Origin: DASQFQ01 sp039934455
Lineage (GTDB): Bacteria > Actinomycetota > Thermoleophilia > Solirubrobacterales > Solirubrobacteraceae
Assembly: GCA_039934455.1 (NCBI GenBank)
Contig: JBDTMF010000258.1
Span: forward strand, 1-5,551
Length of the DNA stretch: 5,551 nucleotides
Direction: 5' to 3'
In this document: piece by piece, positions 1 through 5,205 of the stretch
Numbering within the stretch: position 1 is the stretch's first letter
How the letters are laid out: every line of letters starts with the position of its first letter
Notes under the pieces: generated by a model
The model's input: only the letters and a program-made list of their open reading frames with translations
What the model was told of the DNA's origin: nothing
Databases searched by the model: none
Position numbers and translations under genes: made by a program

Positions 1-232
1 ACCGGACTCCGATCGCGTAGGCGTAGACGAACAGCGCGACCATCATCGCCGGATCGCGCGCCGCGCGACCCCACCCGTCGTCGCGATAGGACGCAAGAAA
101 CGCCGCGAGGTCGATCTCCTCCGCCGCGTCCAAAACAAACCACGCGAGGTGCTGCTCCGGCAGCCACTCGCGAAGGCTCGGCGGCAACAACAGCTCCTGC
201 TCACGATCACACGCGATGAAGTCCTGTGCCAT
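1..232 (-). CDS. IS1182-family transposase, N-terminal part (runs off the window)
   Basis: Reading leftward from the ATG at 232-230 gives 77 codons without a stop, beginning MAQDFIACDREQELLLPPSL and continuing through REWLPEQHLAWFVLD to a stretch ending in MMVALFVYAYAIGVR at the window edge. This is the N-terminal domain (DUF772 type) that precedes the DDE catalytic domain in IS1182-family transposases of actinobacteria. The conserved 'LLPPSLREWLPE.HLAWFV' and 'DP.MMVALF.YAYA' blocks are both present. Family members are usually 400-500 residues, so only the first sixth is visible and nothing can be said about the catalytic DDE residues or whether the element is intact. The start is the usual one for this subgroup. 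Function from family knowledge: it cuts and joins the ends of its own insertion sequence. No clear Shine-Dalgarno sequence precedes it. Confidence 0.9.
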   Translation of the reverse strand, partial: MAQDFIACDREQELLLPPSLREWLPEQHLAWFVLDAAEEIDLAAFLASYRDDGWGRAARDPAMMVALFVYAYAIGVR

Positions 233-242
233 CACTGATAGT

Positions 243-274
243 CGATCGCCATCGGCTCGCATTGTGAGCGATCG
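243..274. repeat. 7-base perfect inverted repeat upstream of the transposase
   Basis: CGATCGC at 243-249 is the exact reverse complement of GCGATCG at 268-274, with an 18-base spacer. Inside it, GCTC (256-259) and GAGC (266-269) are also complementary, giving an alternative fold. It sits 11 bases upstream of the transposase ATG, so it could be an operator or a leader hairpin limiting transposase expression. GC-rich DNA makes such short repeats fairly common, so the role is a guess. Confidence 0.35.
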
Positions 275-595
275 GACCCCGCAAGGGCGGCCTCGTGGCG
301 AAGCCAGGGCCGACGCGGCCGCGCGCCTCCCTAGGGCCTGCGAAGTACCAGGGGCGCGAGTGCCGCTTCGCGCGCGATGAGGAGCGGTCCTGGTCGAGCG
401 TCGCGGCTGTGCTGCTTTTCGACGAGGCTGTCGCGTAAAAGGTGGGCGACTCGAGGTGGCGCCTACGCTTGTGCGCACGGCCCTCAACAGGTCGACCAGC
501 GCCGCTCATCTCGCACTGTGGTAGCGGTGCGCGACCGGTGTTGCTCCCGTCGGGGTTCGGTGGGAGAGTCATCGTTTCGATGGCGATGCACCGCT

Positions 596-600
596 GGAGG
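596..600 (+). promoter_or_regulatory. Shine-Dalgarno site of the UspA-like gene
   Basis: GGAGG ends four bases before the ATG at 605. It is the reason for choosing 605 over the longer in-frame start at 377, which has no such site near it. Confidence 0.6.
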
Positions 601-604
601 CCGC

Positions 605-1069
605 ATGGAATCTTCCGCCCCTTCGAGAGTCCTGGTCGTGGCGAACAGGACTGCGTCGACGCCGCGTCTGCTTGCCGAAGTGGCTCGTCGTGCGAAATCG
701 GAGCCGACTGAGTTCACCCTCCTGATCCCCGACGTCCGCGACCGCAAGACGGCTGATTGGACCCGCGAAACCGCGGTGGATCTCCTGAGCCGAGCAGCGC
801 GCACGCCGGTCGAGAGTCTGCTTGGGGGACCAGACCCCTTCGAGGCTATCCAGGACGCGGTCCGCGAACGCGATTTCGACGAGATCATCATCTCGACGCT
901 TCCCAAGCATAATTCCAAGTGGCTGCGGCGTGGCCTCATCCGCCGTGTCGAGCGACTCGGACTTCCGGTGACGACCGTGATCCCGACGCTGAGGTCAGTC
1001 AGGGACACGATCGAAGACAGCGATGACGTGTCGCGGGGGATGGGGCTCGGCGGGGGCGGAGGCGGCTGA
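605..1069 (+). CDS. Small UspA-like (HUP-fold) protein of unknown role
   Basis: A 154-residue soluble protein. Residues 8-16 (RVLVVANRT) form the first beta strand, followed by a helix (LLAEVARRA, 22-30) and a second strand (FTLLIPD, 37-43). The block GGPDPFEAIQDAVRERDFDEIIISTLP (74-100) then leads to SKWLRRGLIRRVERLGLPVTTV (104-125). This order, with a 'G.DP..AI......DEIIISTLP' core and a closing 'GLPVT.V' strand, matches short universal-stress-protein-like proteins common in soil actinobacteria. They are often annotated as hypothetical, and family knowledge gives no defined ligand. The ATG at 605 is preferred over the in-frame ATG at 377 because GGAGG lies at 596-600, the homology begins right after 605, and the upstream translation is Arg/Cys-rich nonsense. 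The C-terminus is odd: from residue 145 it is almost pure glycine (GMGLGGGGGG), probably an unstructured tail. No signal peptide or membrane segment is seen. It converges on the hydrolase gene. Confidence 0.82.
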   Translation: MESSAPSRVLVVANRTASTPRLLAEVARRAKSEPTEFTLLIPDVRDRKTADWTRETAVDLLSRAARTPVESLLGGPDPFEAIQDAVRERDFDEIIISTLPKHNSKWLRRGLIRRVERLGLPVTTVIPTLRSVRDTIEDSDDVSRGMGLGGGGGG

Positions 1070-1081
1070 ACGCGTGAGGTT

Positions 1082-2255
1082 TCAGCGGGCTTTGGAGGCC
1101 GCTGTGGCCTGTTCCAGGAGGCGGTCGGCGAGGTCGGCGGTCAGGCCCGTCGCATCGTCCTGGTTGGCCAGTACGACGACGGTGACACGCTTGCTTGGCT
1201 GATGCGCGAGCGTGCCGCCGAAGCCGGGGAAGGTGCCGACCGCGCCCCAGAGATCTTCGGATACACGGGTGGAGTACACCCGTCCCAGGCCGAGCCCGTA
1301 GGCGCTGTATGGTCCTTCGGCGGGCACGGATGCAGTCATCTCCTTACGACCGTTGCGAGTTAGCGTCGAGCCGCGCAACACCGCGTCGCCGAAGCGCGCG
1401 ACCGACTCCGCGCTTGCGACGATTCCGCCCGCCGTCCAGGCGCTCGAGGCCACCGACCTGTAGGGCGACGAAGTCGCTGCCGTCAGACAGATCTCGCTCG
1501 CGGCGGTCGCCTTCGATCTTGCCGTAGCCGTGAGCGGTCGGCGCGCGGATCCGCTCTTGGGGCTGCAGGACGACGTCGTCGAGCTTGAGCGGGTCGAGAA
1601 TCTCACGGCGGAGCGCGTCAGCGACGGTGGTCTTCGTCGCGCGCTCGATGGCAAGGCCGGCGAGCAGGTAGTTTGCGTTGTTGTACTGCCAACGCGCGCC
1701 CGGTTCGAAGGATGGCTTGCCCGCGTAGCTCAGCGTCCGCTGCGGCGACCAGAATCGGCGGGGCTTGGCGTCGATCGCGCGGTTGATGGGATCGCTGAGC
1801 TTCATGTCGAAGCTCGACACGCCGCTGGTGTGGTTGAGCAGCTGCCGGAGCGTGATCCGGTTGGCATTCGGCCACCGTGGGACGAAGGCGCTGAGGTGAT
1901 CGTCAAGCCGCAGGCGACCGCGCTCGGACAGCTTGATGGTGAGGACGGCGATGAACGGCTTGGTGAGGCTTGCGATCGCAAACGGGGTGTGTCCCGTGAC
2001 GGGGGTCCCGGTCTCTCGGTCCGCGACGCCCGAGCCTCCTGACCACACCCCCTGCCCGGGGATGACCACGGCGGCCGCAGCGCCCGGCAGCTCGTGGAAC
2101 TCACGCTGCTGGTCAAGGGTGGCTTGCAACGCCCGGCTGAGCGACGGATCGACACCCGTTCGTCGCGCGTCACGGGGACCGGTCGCGTTGTCGCCACCAC
2201 AGCCCCAGAGGAGCATCGCGACCGTGAATGCCACCAGCAGCGCGTTGCGCGGCAT
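1082..2255 (-). pseudogene. Serine hydrolase lipoprotein of the beta-lactamase/class C (PF00144) family, broken by a one-base frameshift
   Basis: The start is the ATG at 2255-2253. Residues 1-19 are a lipoprotein signal (hydrophobic run, lipobox LLWGC, lipidated Cys19), so the product would be anchored outside the cytoplasmic membrane. Family motifs follow in order: SLTK at 96-99 (nucleophile Ser96, Lys99), LLNHTSG (139-145) and YNN (191-193, the Y-x-N motif). After codon 264 (near 1463) the frame is lost and a stop follows at 1344, giving 303 residues. The homologous C-terminal half continues in another frame (YRSVASSAWTAGG to VTVVVLANQD to the stop at 1082). Removing one base of the GGG at 1463-1465 restores a single 390-residue protein, a normal family length. 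The third motif, usually HxG, reads AVG (restored residues 338-340, WGAVGTFPGF). Families with this fold hydrolyse beta-lactams, esters or D-peptides; the substrate here is unknown. The break may be real or a sequencing error. Confidence 0.85.
1083..1104. terminator. Possible bidirectional terminator hairpin at the convergent gene ends
   Basis: CAGCGG (1083-1088) and CCGCTG (1099-1104) are perfectly complementary with a 10-base loop. The hairpin lies within the last codons of the hydrolase and starts 14 bases after the UspA-like stop, so it could end transcription from both sides. There is no following T-run on either strand, which makes a classical intrinsic terminator doubtful. Confidence 0.3.
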
Positions 2256-2272
2256 GTAGCGAACCTACGCCG

Positions 2273-2301
2273 ATCATCACGGCGGAGCAAGCCGCTGACA
2301 A
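2273..2301 (-). promoter_or_regulatory. Predicted sigma70-type promoter of the serine hydrolase gene
   Basis: Read on the minus strand, TTGTCA (2301-2296; five of six matches to TTGACA) is followed after exactly 17 bases by GATGAT (2278-2273; four of six matches to TATAAT). Transcription would start near 2266, leaving only about 11 bases before the ATG at 2255, so the message would be nearly leaderless. This fits the absence of a strong Shine-Dalgarno sequence there. Confidence 0.45.
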
Positions 2302-2499
2302 CCCTGCCGACCCCCGGTTCCCGCCCGCAGATTAAACGAATGAGCGAAGGACGGCCACGAGTTGCCGCCACCCGCGATTACGCTGCCTATCGCGGGCGAA
2401 GCCACAGTCAGCTACGCGAGGATCTGACGCGCGCTTGCAGCCAGGTAGCGGTGGTCGCGCGACGGTTGCGGCTAGCGGCTCAGGGGACGAGACGCCGAA

Positions 2500-2521
2500 G
2501 CTCCACCCGGTTTGCTGGAGC
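2500..2521. repeat. Hairpin 1 of the cluster
   Basis: GCTCCA (2500-2505) pairs perfectly with TGGAGC (2516-2521) across a 10-base loop. Confidence 0.45.
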
Positions 2522-2559
2522 CCGATTTCTGTAGGCACAACCACGGCGGCTCACCGACC

Positions 2560-2583
2560 CGCAAGTTCCGGGCCGGGCTTGCG
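2560..2583. repeat. Hairpin 2 of the cluster
   Basis: CGCAAG (2560-2565) pairs perfectly with CTTGCG (2578-2583) around a 12-base GC-rich loop (TTCCGGGCCGGG). Confidence 0.45.
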
Positions 2584-2611
2584 CTATGCGCGAAACGGAG
2601 CGGCGAGACGT

Positions 2612-2644
2612 AGCCGAAGGACTGCCTGCTCGTCGCCTTCGGCT
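2612..2644. repeat. Hairpin 3 of the cluster, 9-pair stem
   Basis: AGCCGAAGG (2612-2620) is the exact reverse complement of CCTTCGGCT (2636-2644), with a 15-base loop. This is the longest uninterrupted stem of the cluster. An alternative outer pairing GGAGC (2597-2601) / GCTCC (2642-2646) would compete with it. Confidence 0.5.
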
Positions 2645-2674
2645 CCTTGCGCGCCGGCTCGGCTCCGATCAGCA

Positions 2675-2695
2675 CCGGGCCCGTGATGAGCCCGG
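2675..2695 (-). terminator. Possible terminator hairpin behind the patatin gene and small ORF
   Basis: CCGGGC (2675-2680) and GCCCGG (2690-2695) are complementary with a 9-base loop. On the minus strand the hairpin begins one base after the stop of the 59-codon ORF (2697), as expected for the end of a patatin transcription unit. It lacks a T-run, so it may be only a stabilising 3' structure. Confidence 0.3.
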
Positions 2696-2696
2696 G

Positions 2697-2876
2697 TCAT
2701 GCCAGATCGGACCGGCGTACGCTGCGCGCTCCGCCGCCTTGCTGCGGCGAGATAGCTGTGATCTCGACCGCGAGTCTGACCACGTCATCGGCCAGCTCGG
2801 CGTCATCGATCCCGCCGGCGTGCACCAGATCGATGACCACATCTGCGGAGCCGGCGTCGCCTCCGCCGATTAGCAC
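2697..2876 (-). CDS. Doubtful small ORF downstream of the patatin gene
   Basis: From a GTG at 2876-2874 this reads 59 residues: VLIGGGDAGSADVVIDLVHA, then GGIDDAELADDVVRLAVEITAI and a basic tail ending RRSDLA. I do not recognise a family. In its favour, the composition is protein-like (Asp, Glu, Val, Ala and Leu, with an amphipathic helix pattern in the middle), most codon third positions are G or C, it starts 34 bases after the patatin stop on the same strand, and a hairpin follows its stop by one base. Against it, there is no convincing Shine-Dalgarno sequence, and the frame stays open upstream through the end of the patatin gene to an ATG at 2981. It could be a small partner protein, the remnant of a longer gene, or chance. 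Confidence 0.28.
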   Translation of the reverse strand: MLIGGGDAGSADVVIDLVHAGGIDDAELADDVVRLAVEITAISPQQGGGARSVRRSDLA

Positions 2877-2910
2877 GGTGTTAGGGAAGCTGCTCGGCAG
2901 CGTCGCTCGA

Positions 2911-4098
2911 TCAGCTCGAAGCCTCGGCGTCTCCGGCCCTCGTTGCGGGCCACGGGTGTTCCGTGCGCCAGGGGCCCGCACTGCCCTGGCGATCGAGCCA
3001 GGCGCGCGCGTCGCGCCGGCCCAGCTCGATCAGCGGCTCGATGAACTCGGGGGCGAAGAACAGGTAGCTCAGCAGGTCGCCGCGGACGGGGTTACGGCCG
3101 GCGTCGAGCAGCCGCCCGAGCAGCGCCAGCTCGCGATTGTGGTGCAGCCCGCGCGCGCCCGCGTAATGACGGTTGTAGACGTCGCTCGCCAGGCGCCCGA
3201 TCTCGAGCCGGTCGGTCGGCGCGACGAAGATGTACGGCACGAGCCGGTGCGTGATCAAAGCGCGACTCTCCTTCACGTCGTCGTTGATCGTGGTGAGCGT
3301 GTCGACGTCGTGCGCAAGCTGGTCGGCGAGCAGGGACTGCGCGATGGCCGCGGCGCCGTCGAAGACGTCCGGGCGACGATCGTCATAGTCGAGCGGCGGC
3401 CCGGCGACCGCGTTGAGTCCGATCACCAGCAGCCGATCGGCGTTCAGCTTCAGCGCGGGCTTCAGGGGCGTGTTGAGCCGCACGCCGCCGTCGCCGTACC
3501 AACGCTCACCGACGCGCACTGCCGGGAACAACGACTGGATCGCGCTCGAGGCTTGGACGTGCTCGACCGCGAGCCGGGTCGCGACGTAGTCGATGCCGCG
3601 CCGGTCGTCGGTGGGCGGCGACTCGCCGCCAGAGTGGAAGACCACGCTTCTCGCCGTCCCGTAGGCGGTCGCCACCACGGCGGCCGTGGCGAGCGTGCCG
3701 TCCTCGACGTTGCGCGCGAGCTGCTCGAAATCGATCAGTGCCGCGATCGTCTCCGGCTGCGGGCGGGTGTCGAGCAGGCTCGGCGGCGCGGGCGAGCCGA
3801 TGCCCAGCAGCTCGAGCCCGTAGAGCAGCAGCCGGGCAAGCTCGCGCGGTGAGCACAAAGGGCCGATGACGTCACCGATCTCGACCTCGAGCCACTTCTC
3901 GCCGCCGGAGCGAGCGGCAGCCTCGAGCCCATCGCGAGCGTCCGCAGCCAAGTACGCGGCGCCCAGCGCGCCGGCACTCGTGCCGACGATGATCCGCGCC
4001 GGTTCGTCCAGAACCGGCGCGAGCACCTCCAGCGCGCCGAACTCGTACGCCCCGCGCGCCCCGCCGCCCGACAGCACCATCCCGATCGTCCCGTCCAT
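2911..4098 (-). CDS. Patatin-like phospholipase family protein
   Basis: A complete 395-residue patatin-domain lipid acyl hydrolase using a Ser-Asp dyad. The oxyanion-hole loop is LSGGGARG (9-16), the nucleophile elbow is GTSAG (39-43, Ser41), and the catalytic aspartate lies in YGDGGVRLNTPL (201-212, Asp203). The conserved ASSAIQSLFPAV segment (183-194) sits before it, as in bacterial patatins. Family enzymes release fatty acids from phospholipids or other acyl esters; the substrate here cannot be read. There is no signal peptide or membrane helix, so it is probably cytoplasmic or peripheral. The ATG at 4098-4096 is chosen because the patatin domain begins within five codons of it and GAGGG (4105-4101) with an upstream GAGAGG precedes it. 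The 110 codons open upstream are Arg/Pro-rich and lack homology. No frameshift or missing catalytic residue is seen. It heads a possible two-gene unit with the small ORF that follows, and a long non-coding region lies upstream. Confidence 0.93.
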   Translation of the reverse strand: MDGTIGMVLSGGGARGAYEFGALEVLAPVLDEPARIIVGTSAGALGAAYLAADARDGLEAAARSGGEKWLEVEIGDVIGPLCSPRELARLLLYGLELLGIGSPAPPSLLDTRPQPETIAALIDFEQLARNVEDGTLATAAVVATAYGTARSVVFHSGGESPPTDDRRGIDYVATRLAVEHVQASSAIQSLFPAVRVGERWYGDGGVRLNTPLKPALKLNADRLLVIGLNAVAGPPLDYDDRRPDVFDGAAAIAQSLLADQLAHDVDTLTTINDDVKESRALITHRLVPYIFVAPTDRLEIGRLASDVYNRHYAGARGLHHNRELALLGRLLDAGRNPVRGDLLSYLFFAPEFIEPLIELGRRDARAWLDRQGSAGPWRTEHPWPATRAGDAEASS

Positions 4099-4281
4099 CG
4101 CCCTCAAACCTCTCACGCCCTGACCTCGAGGCCAACACGCTGATCGACGAAGGCGGCTTCCGCCGCACCTGCCGGCCTCCCGCTCAAGACAAGATGCGAG
4201 AGCCGCGGAGCCTGGGCACCCGGGGGCAAACGCGCCACGGTTCGGGATCGCGAGCGCGACTGCCGTGCGGAGTCGTGATCC
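4099..4281. other. Upstream region of the patatin gene
   Basis: This should hold the patatin promoter, but I find no convincing -35/-10 pair. TTGTCT and TTGAGC occur on the minus strand near 4180-4195 without a matching -10. A short perfect hairpin GGCGG (4152-4156) / CCGCC (4160-4164) lies about 55 bases before the start. Nothing else is recognisable. Confidence 0.35.
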
Positions 4282-4323
4282 GTAGTTGGTGGTCTCTACA
4301 TGGTGGTCTGTAGGTGGTGGGCT
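4282..4323. repeat. Three tandem 14-base units (iteron-like)
   Basis: Three head-to-tail units lie at 4282-4295 (GTAGTTGGTGGTCT), 4296-4309 (CTACATGGTGGTCT) and 4310-4323 (GTAGGTGGTGGGCT). The last ten bases are nearly constant, while the first four alternate GTAG, CTAC, GTAG, so the middle unit can pair with either neighbour. CTACA (4296-4300) and TGTAG (4309-4313) form a perfect 5-pair stem with an 8-base loop. Repeats of this kind can be protein-binding sites or replication iterons, but three copies is few. Confidence 0.7.
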
Positions 4324-4328
4324 TAGGA

Positions 4329-4441
4329 GATCACCGGGCCGCCGCCCCGCCTCCGGCCCTGTTTTCGCTGTGCGCCTGGGCTTTCGAGGAAGGCAATAGC
4401 GGGAGGGCCGGAGCCGGGGCGGCGGCAAGCGGAAGGTGGTC
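4329..4441. repeat. Long imperfect inverted repeat; a 113-base rod-like hairpin
   Basis: The arms 4338-4360 and 4404-4426 are 23 bases each and complementary at 22 positions; the only mismatch is C4350 against C4414. Outside them GATCACC (4329-4335) pairs with GGTGGTC (4435-4441) with one G-T pair, across an asymmetric internal loop (2 and 8 bases). Inside the 43-base loop, CGCT (4366-4369) pairs with AGCG (4398-4401) and GCCT (4374-4377) with AGGC (4391-4394). The whole block can therefore fold as one rod. The main stem is almost all G-C. No T-run follows on either strand, so a simple terminator is unlikely. It could be a structured RNA, a replication or recombination site, or a small non-autonomous element. 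Confidence 0.75.
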
Positions 4442-4556
4442 GAGCATGAGGATGAGCAAGGGAGTAGGAGTAGGAGACGGGAAGGCAGTCAGGGAGTAGG
4501 CGCGCGCAAGGGGAGAGAGGACGGGAAGGGCGGGGAGCGAAGCGGACGCGCGTCGG
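4442..4556. repeat. Purine-rich, low-complexity tract with internal direct repeats
   Basis: The plus strand is strongly purine-biased here, rich in GGAG, GGGA and AGG steps. Two direct repeats stand out: AGGGAGTAGG at 4459-4468 and 4491-4500, and GACGGGAAGG at 4476-4485 and 4520-4529. GAGTAG is also repeated back to back around 4462-4475. The bias gives long open frames on both strands that translate to Ser/Pro/Leu-rich or Gly/Arg-rich nonsense. Confidence 0.6.
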
Positions 4557-5175
4557 GGTGAAGGTCGAGCGTGTCGTCGTCGCGTTTGTGGTGCTCGTGA
4601 TGGTCGCGAGCTGGTGCGCGTTGCGCGCGCCGTGGTGTTGCGTCCCGGCGTCACCCGCCACCGCGTCGGGCTGCCCGGCCGAGCTCGCCAGGTGCGCGTG
4701 CCGGCGCCGGCCGGATCGCTCCGCTCGCCTCGCGCTTCCGGCGCCAGGCTGTTGCACCGGACCCGCTGCCATCGCGTGTCGGCGGGCAGGTGGCTCTGGC
4801 AGGGGGCCAGATTCGGCGTGCGCGGCTCTTTAGGGATAGAGACGCATGTCACCGACCCGGTCGCCGAAGCACTCAACCTCTAGCCCCGTTGCGAGTCCCG
4901 CGCGGGCGCGTGCCGGCGATCGCGGGCGTGCGGCGTGCGGTCCTGGCTCGCGGTCGACGGACGTCGGACCCGGGAGGCAGACGATCCTGGTCCTGCGATC
5001 GGTGTCCGCCACCGCCGCTCGGGCGGGCCGTGTGCCTGCCATCGGCTGCATCGTCGGCGCCTGCTGGACTGCGCGCAAGCCGCTCGCTTCGCTCGGGCTC
5101 GGCCTGACGGCCGCCCTGCGGCTGCGCTCCATCCCGCCGTTGGCGCCGGTAGCCGCCTTGTCAGACACACAACCC
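4557..5175. other. Gene-free interval upstream of ssb
   Basis: About 620 bases with no convincing gene. Several long open frames cross it on both strands, but they are Arg/Ala/Pro/Cys-rich and motif-free, and none has a good ribosome site. One open frame from 4846 runs into ssb, but the SSB homology begins exactly at the ATG at 5206. A small GC hairpin, CGGCC (5100-5104) / GGCCG (5109-5113) with a TGAC loop, lies in the right part. No clear promoter or LexA-type box for ssb was found. Confidence 0.45.
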
Positions 5176-5177
5176 GC

Positions 5178-5192
5178 CCCCGAGAAGCGGGG
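5178..5192 (+). promoter_or_regulatory. Short hairpin touching the ssb ribosome-binding site
   Basis: CCCCG (5178-5182) pairs with CGGGG (5188-5192) around an AGAAG loop. The stem ends two bases before the AAGGAGG. It may keep the ribosome site exposed or shield it, and it is too small to call with confidence. Confidence 0.35.
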
Positions 5193-5193
5193 C

Positions 5194-5200
5194 AAGGAGG
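5194..5200 (+). promoter_or_regulatory. Perfect Shine-Dalgarno site of ssb
   Basis: AAGGAGG is five bases before the ATG at 5206. It is the best ribosome site in the window and fixes the ssb start. Confidence 0.8.
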
Positions 5201-5205
5201 ACACC

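Larger units (their letters stand above)
233..604. other. Gene-free interval between the transposase and the UspA-like gene; should contain one end of the insertion sequence
   Basis: No credible coding region is seen in these 372 bases; frames open here give Arg/Ser-rich, patternless peptides. The IS1182 element must end somewhere in this interval because its transposase reads leftward from 232. The terminal inverted repeat cannot be identified without the other end. Candidate landmarks are an 8-base perfect palindrome CCCTAGGG at 329-336, and a short inverted repeat CCTG/CAGG around 338-353. An inverted repeat CGATCGC (243-249) / GCGATCG (268-274) lies just upstream of the transposase start and could affect its expression. 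Confidence 0.5.
2302..2696. other. Gene-free interval with a hairpin-rich right half
   Basis: Open frames exist here on both strands but give low-information, Arg/Ser/Pro-rich peptides without recognisable motifs, so I see no gene. The left part (2302-2499) holds nothing I can name. The right part (2500-2695) carries four separate perfect inverted repeats, listed individually. Confidence 0.5.

Noticed and set aside
541..569. Promoter-like pair TTGCTC / GAGAGT with 17-base spacing before the UspA-like gene
   Set aside because: Only three of six matches in each box; too weak to list in GC-rich DNA.
207..572. 121-codon open frame on the minus strand overlapping the transposase start
   Set aside because: It conflicts with the clear transposase reading frame and gives a motif-free Arg/Ser-rich peptide.
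377..604. N-terminal extension of the UspA-like gene from the ATG at 377
   Set aside because: The extra 76 residues are Arg/Cys/Ser-rich without homology, and a GGAGG site sits right before the ATG at 605.
2647..3852. 401-codon open frame on the plus strand, opposite the patatin gene
   Set aside because: It is the mirror of the patatin coding sequence; GC-rich codon bias keeps the antisense frame open. The translation is Arg/Val/Asp-rich with no motif, whereas the minus strand has all patatin motifs.
4323..4876. Two long overlapping minus-strand open frames (149 and 181 codons) across the hairpin and purine tract
   Set aside because: They arise from the purine-biased, stop-poor sequence; the peptides are Ser/Pro/Leu/Arg low-complexity without motifs or ribosome sites.
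4558..4883. Two plus-strand open frames (91 and 89 codons), one starting with a hydrophobic stretch VVVAFVVLVMVASW
   Set aside because: The hydrophobic start looks like a signal peptide, but the rest is Cys/Arg-rich with no family resemblance and there is no Shine-Dalgarno site; kept as non-coding.
4876..4906. tRNA-like T-arm sequence (GTTGCGAGTCC)
   Set aside because: It carries an extra base in the loop motif and no acceptor, D or anticodon arms could be paired around it.
4846..5205. In-frame extension of ssb upstream to the ATG at 4846
   Set aside because: SSB proteins start at the MNR position and a perfect AAGGAGG precedes the ATG at 5206; the upstream peptide has no homology.
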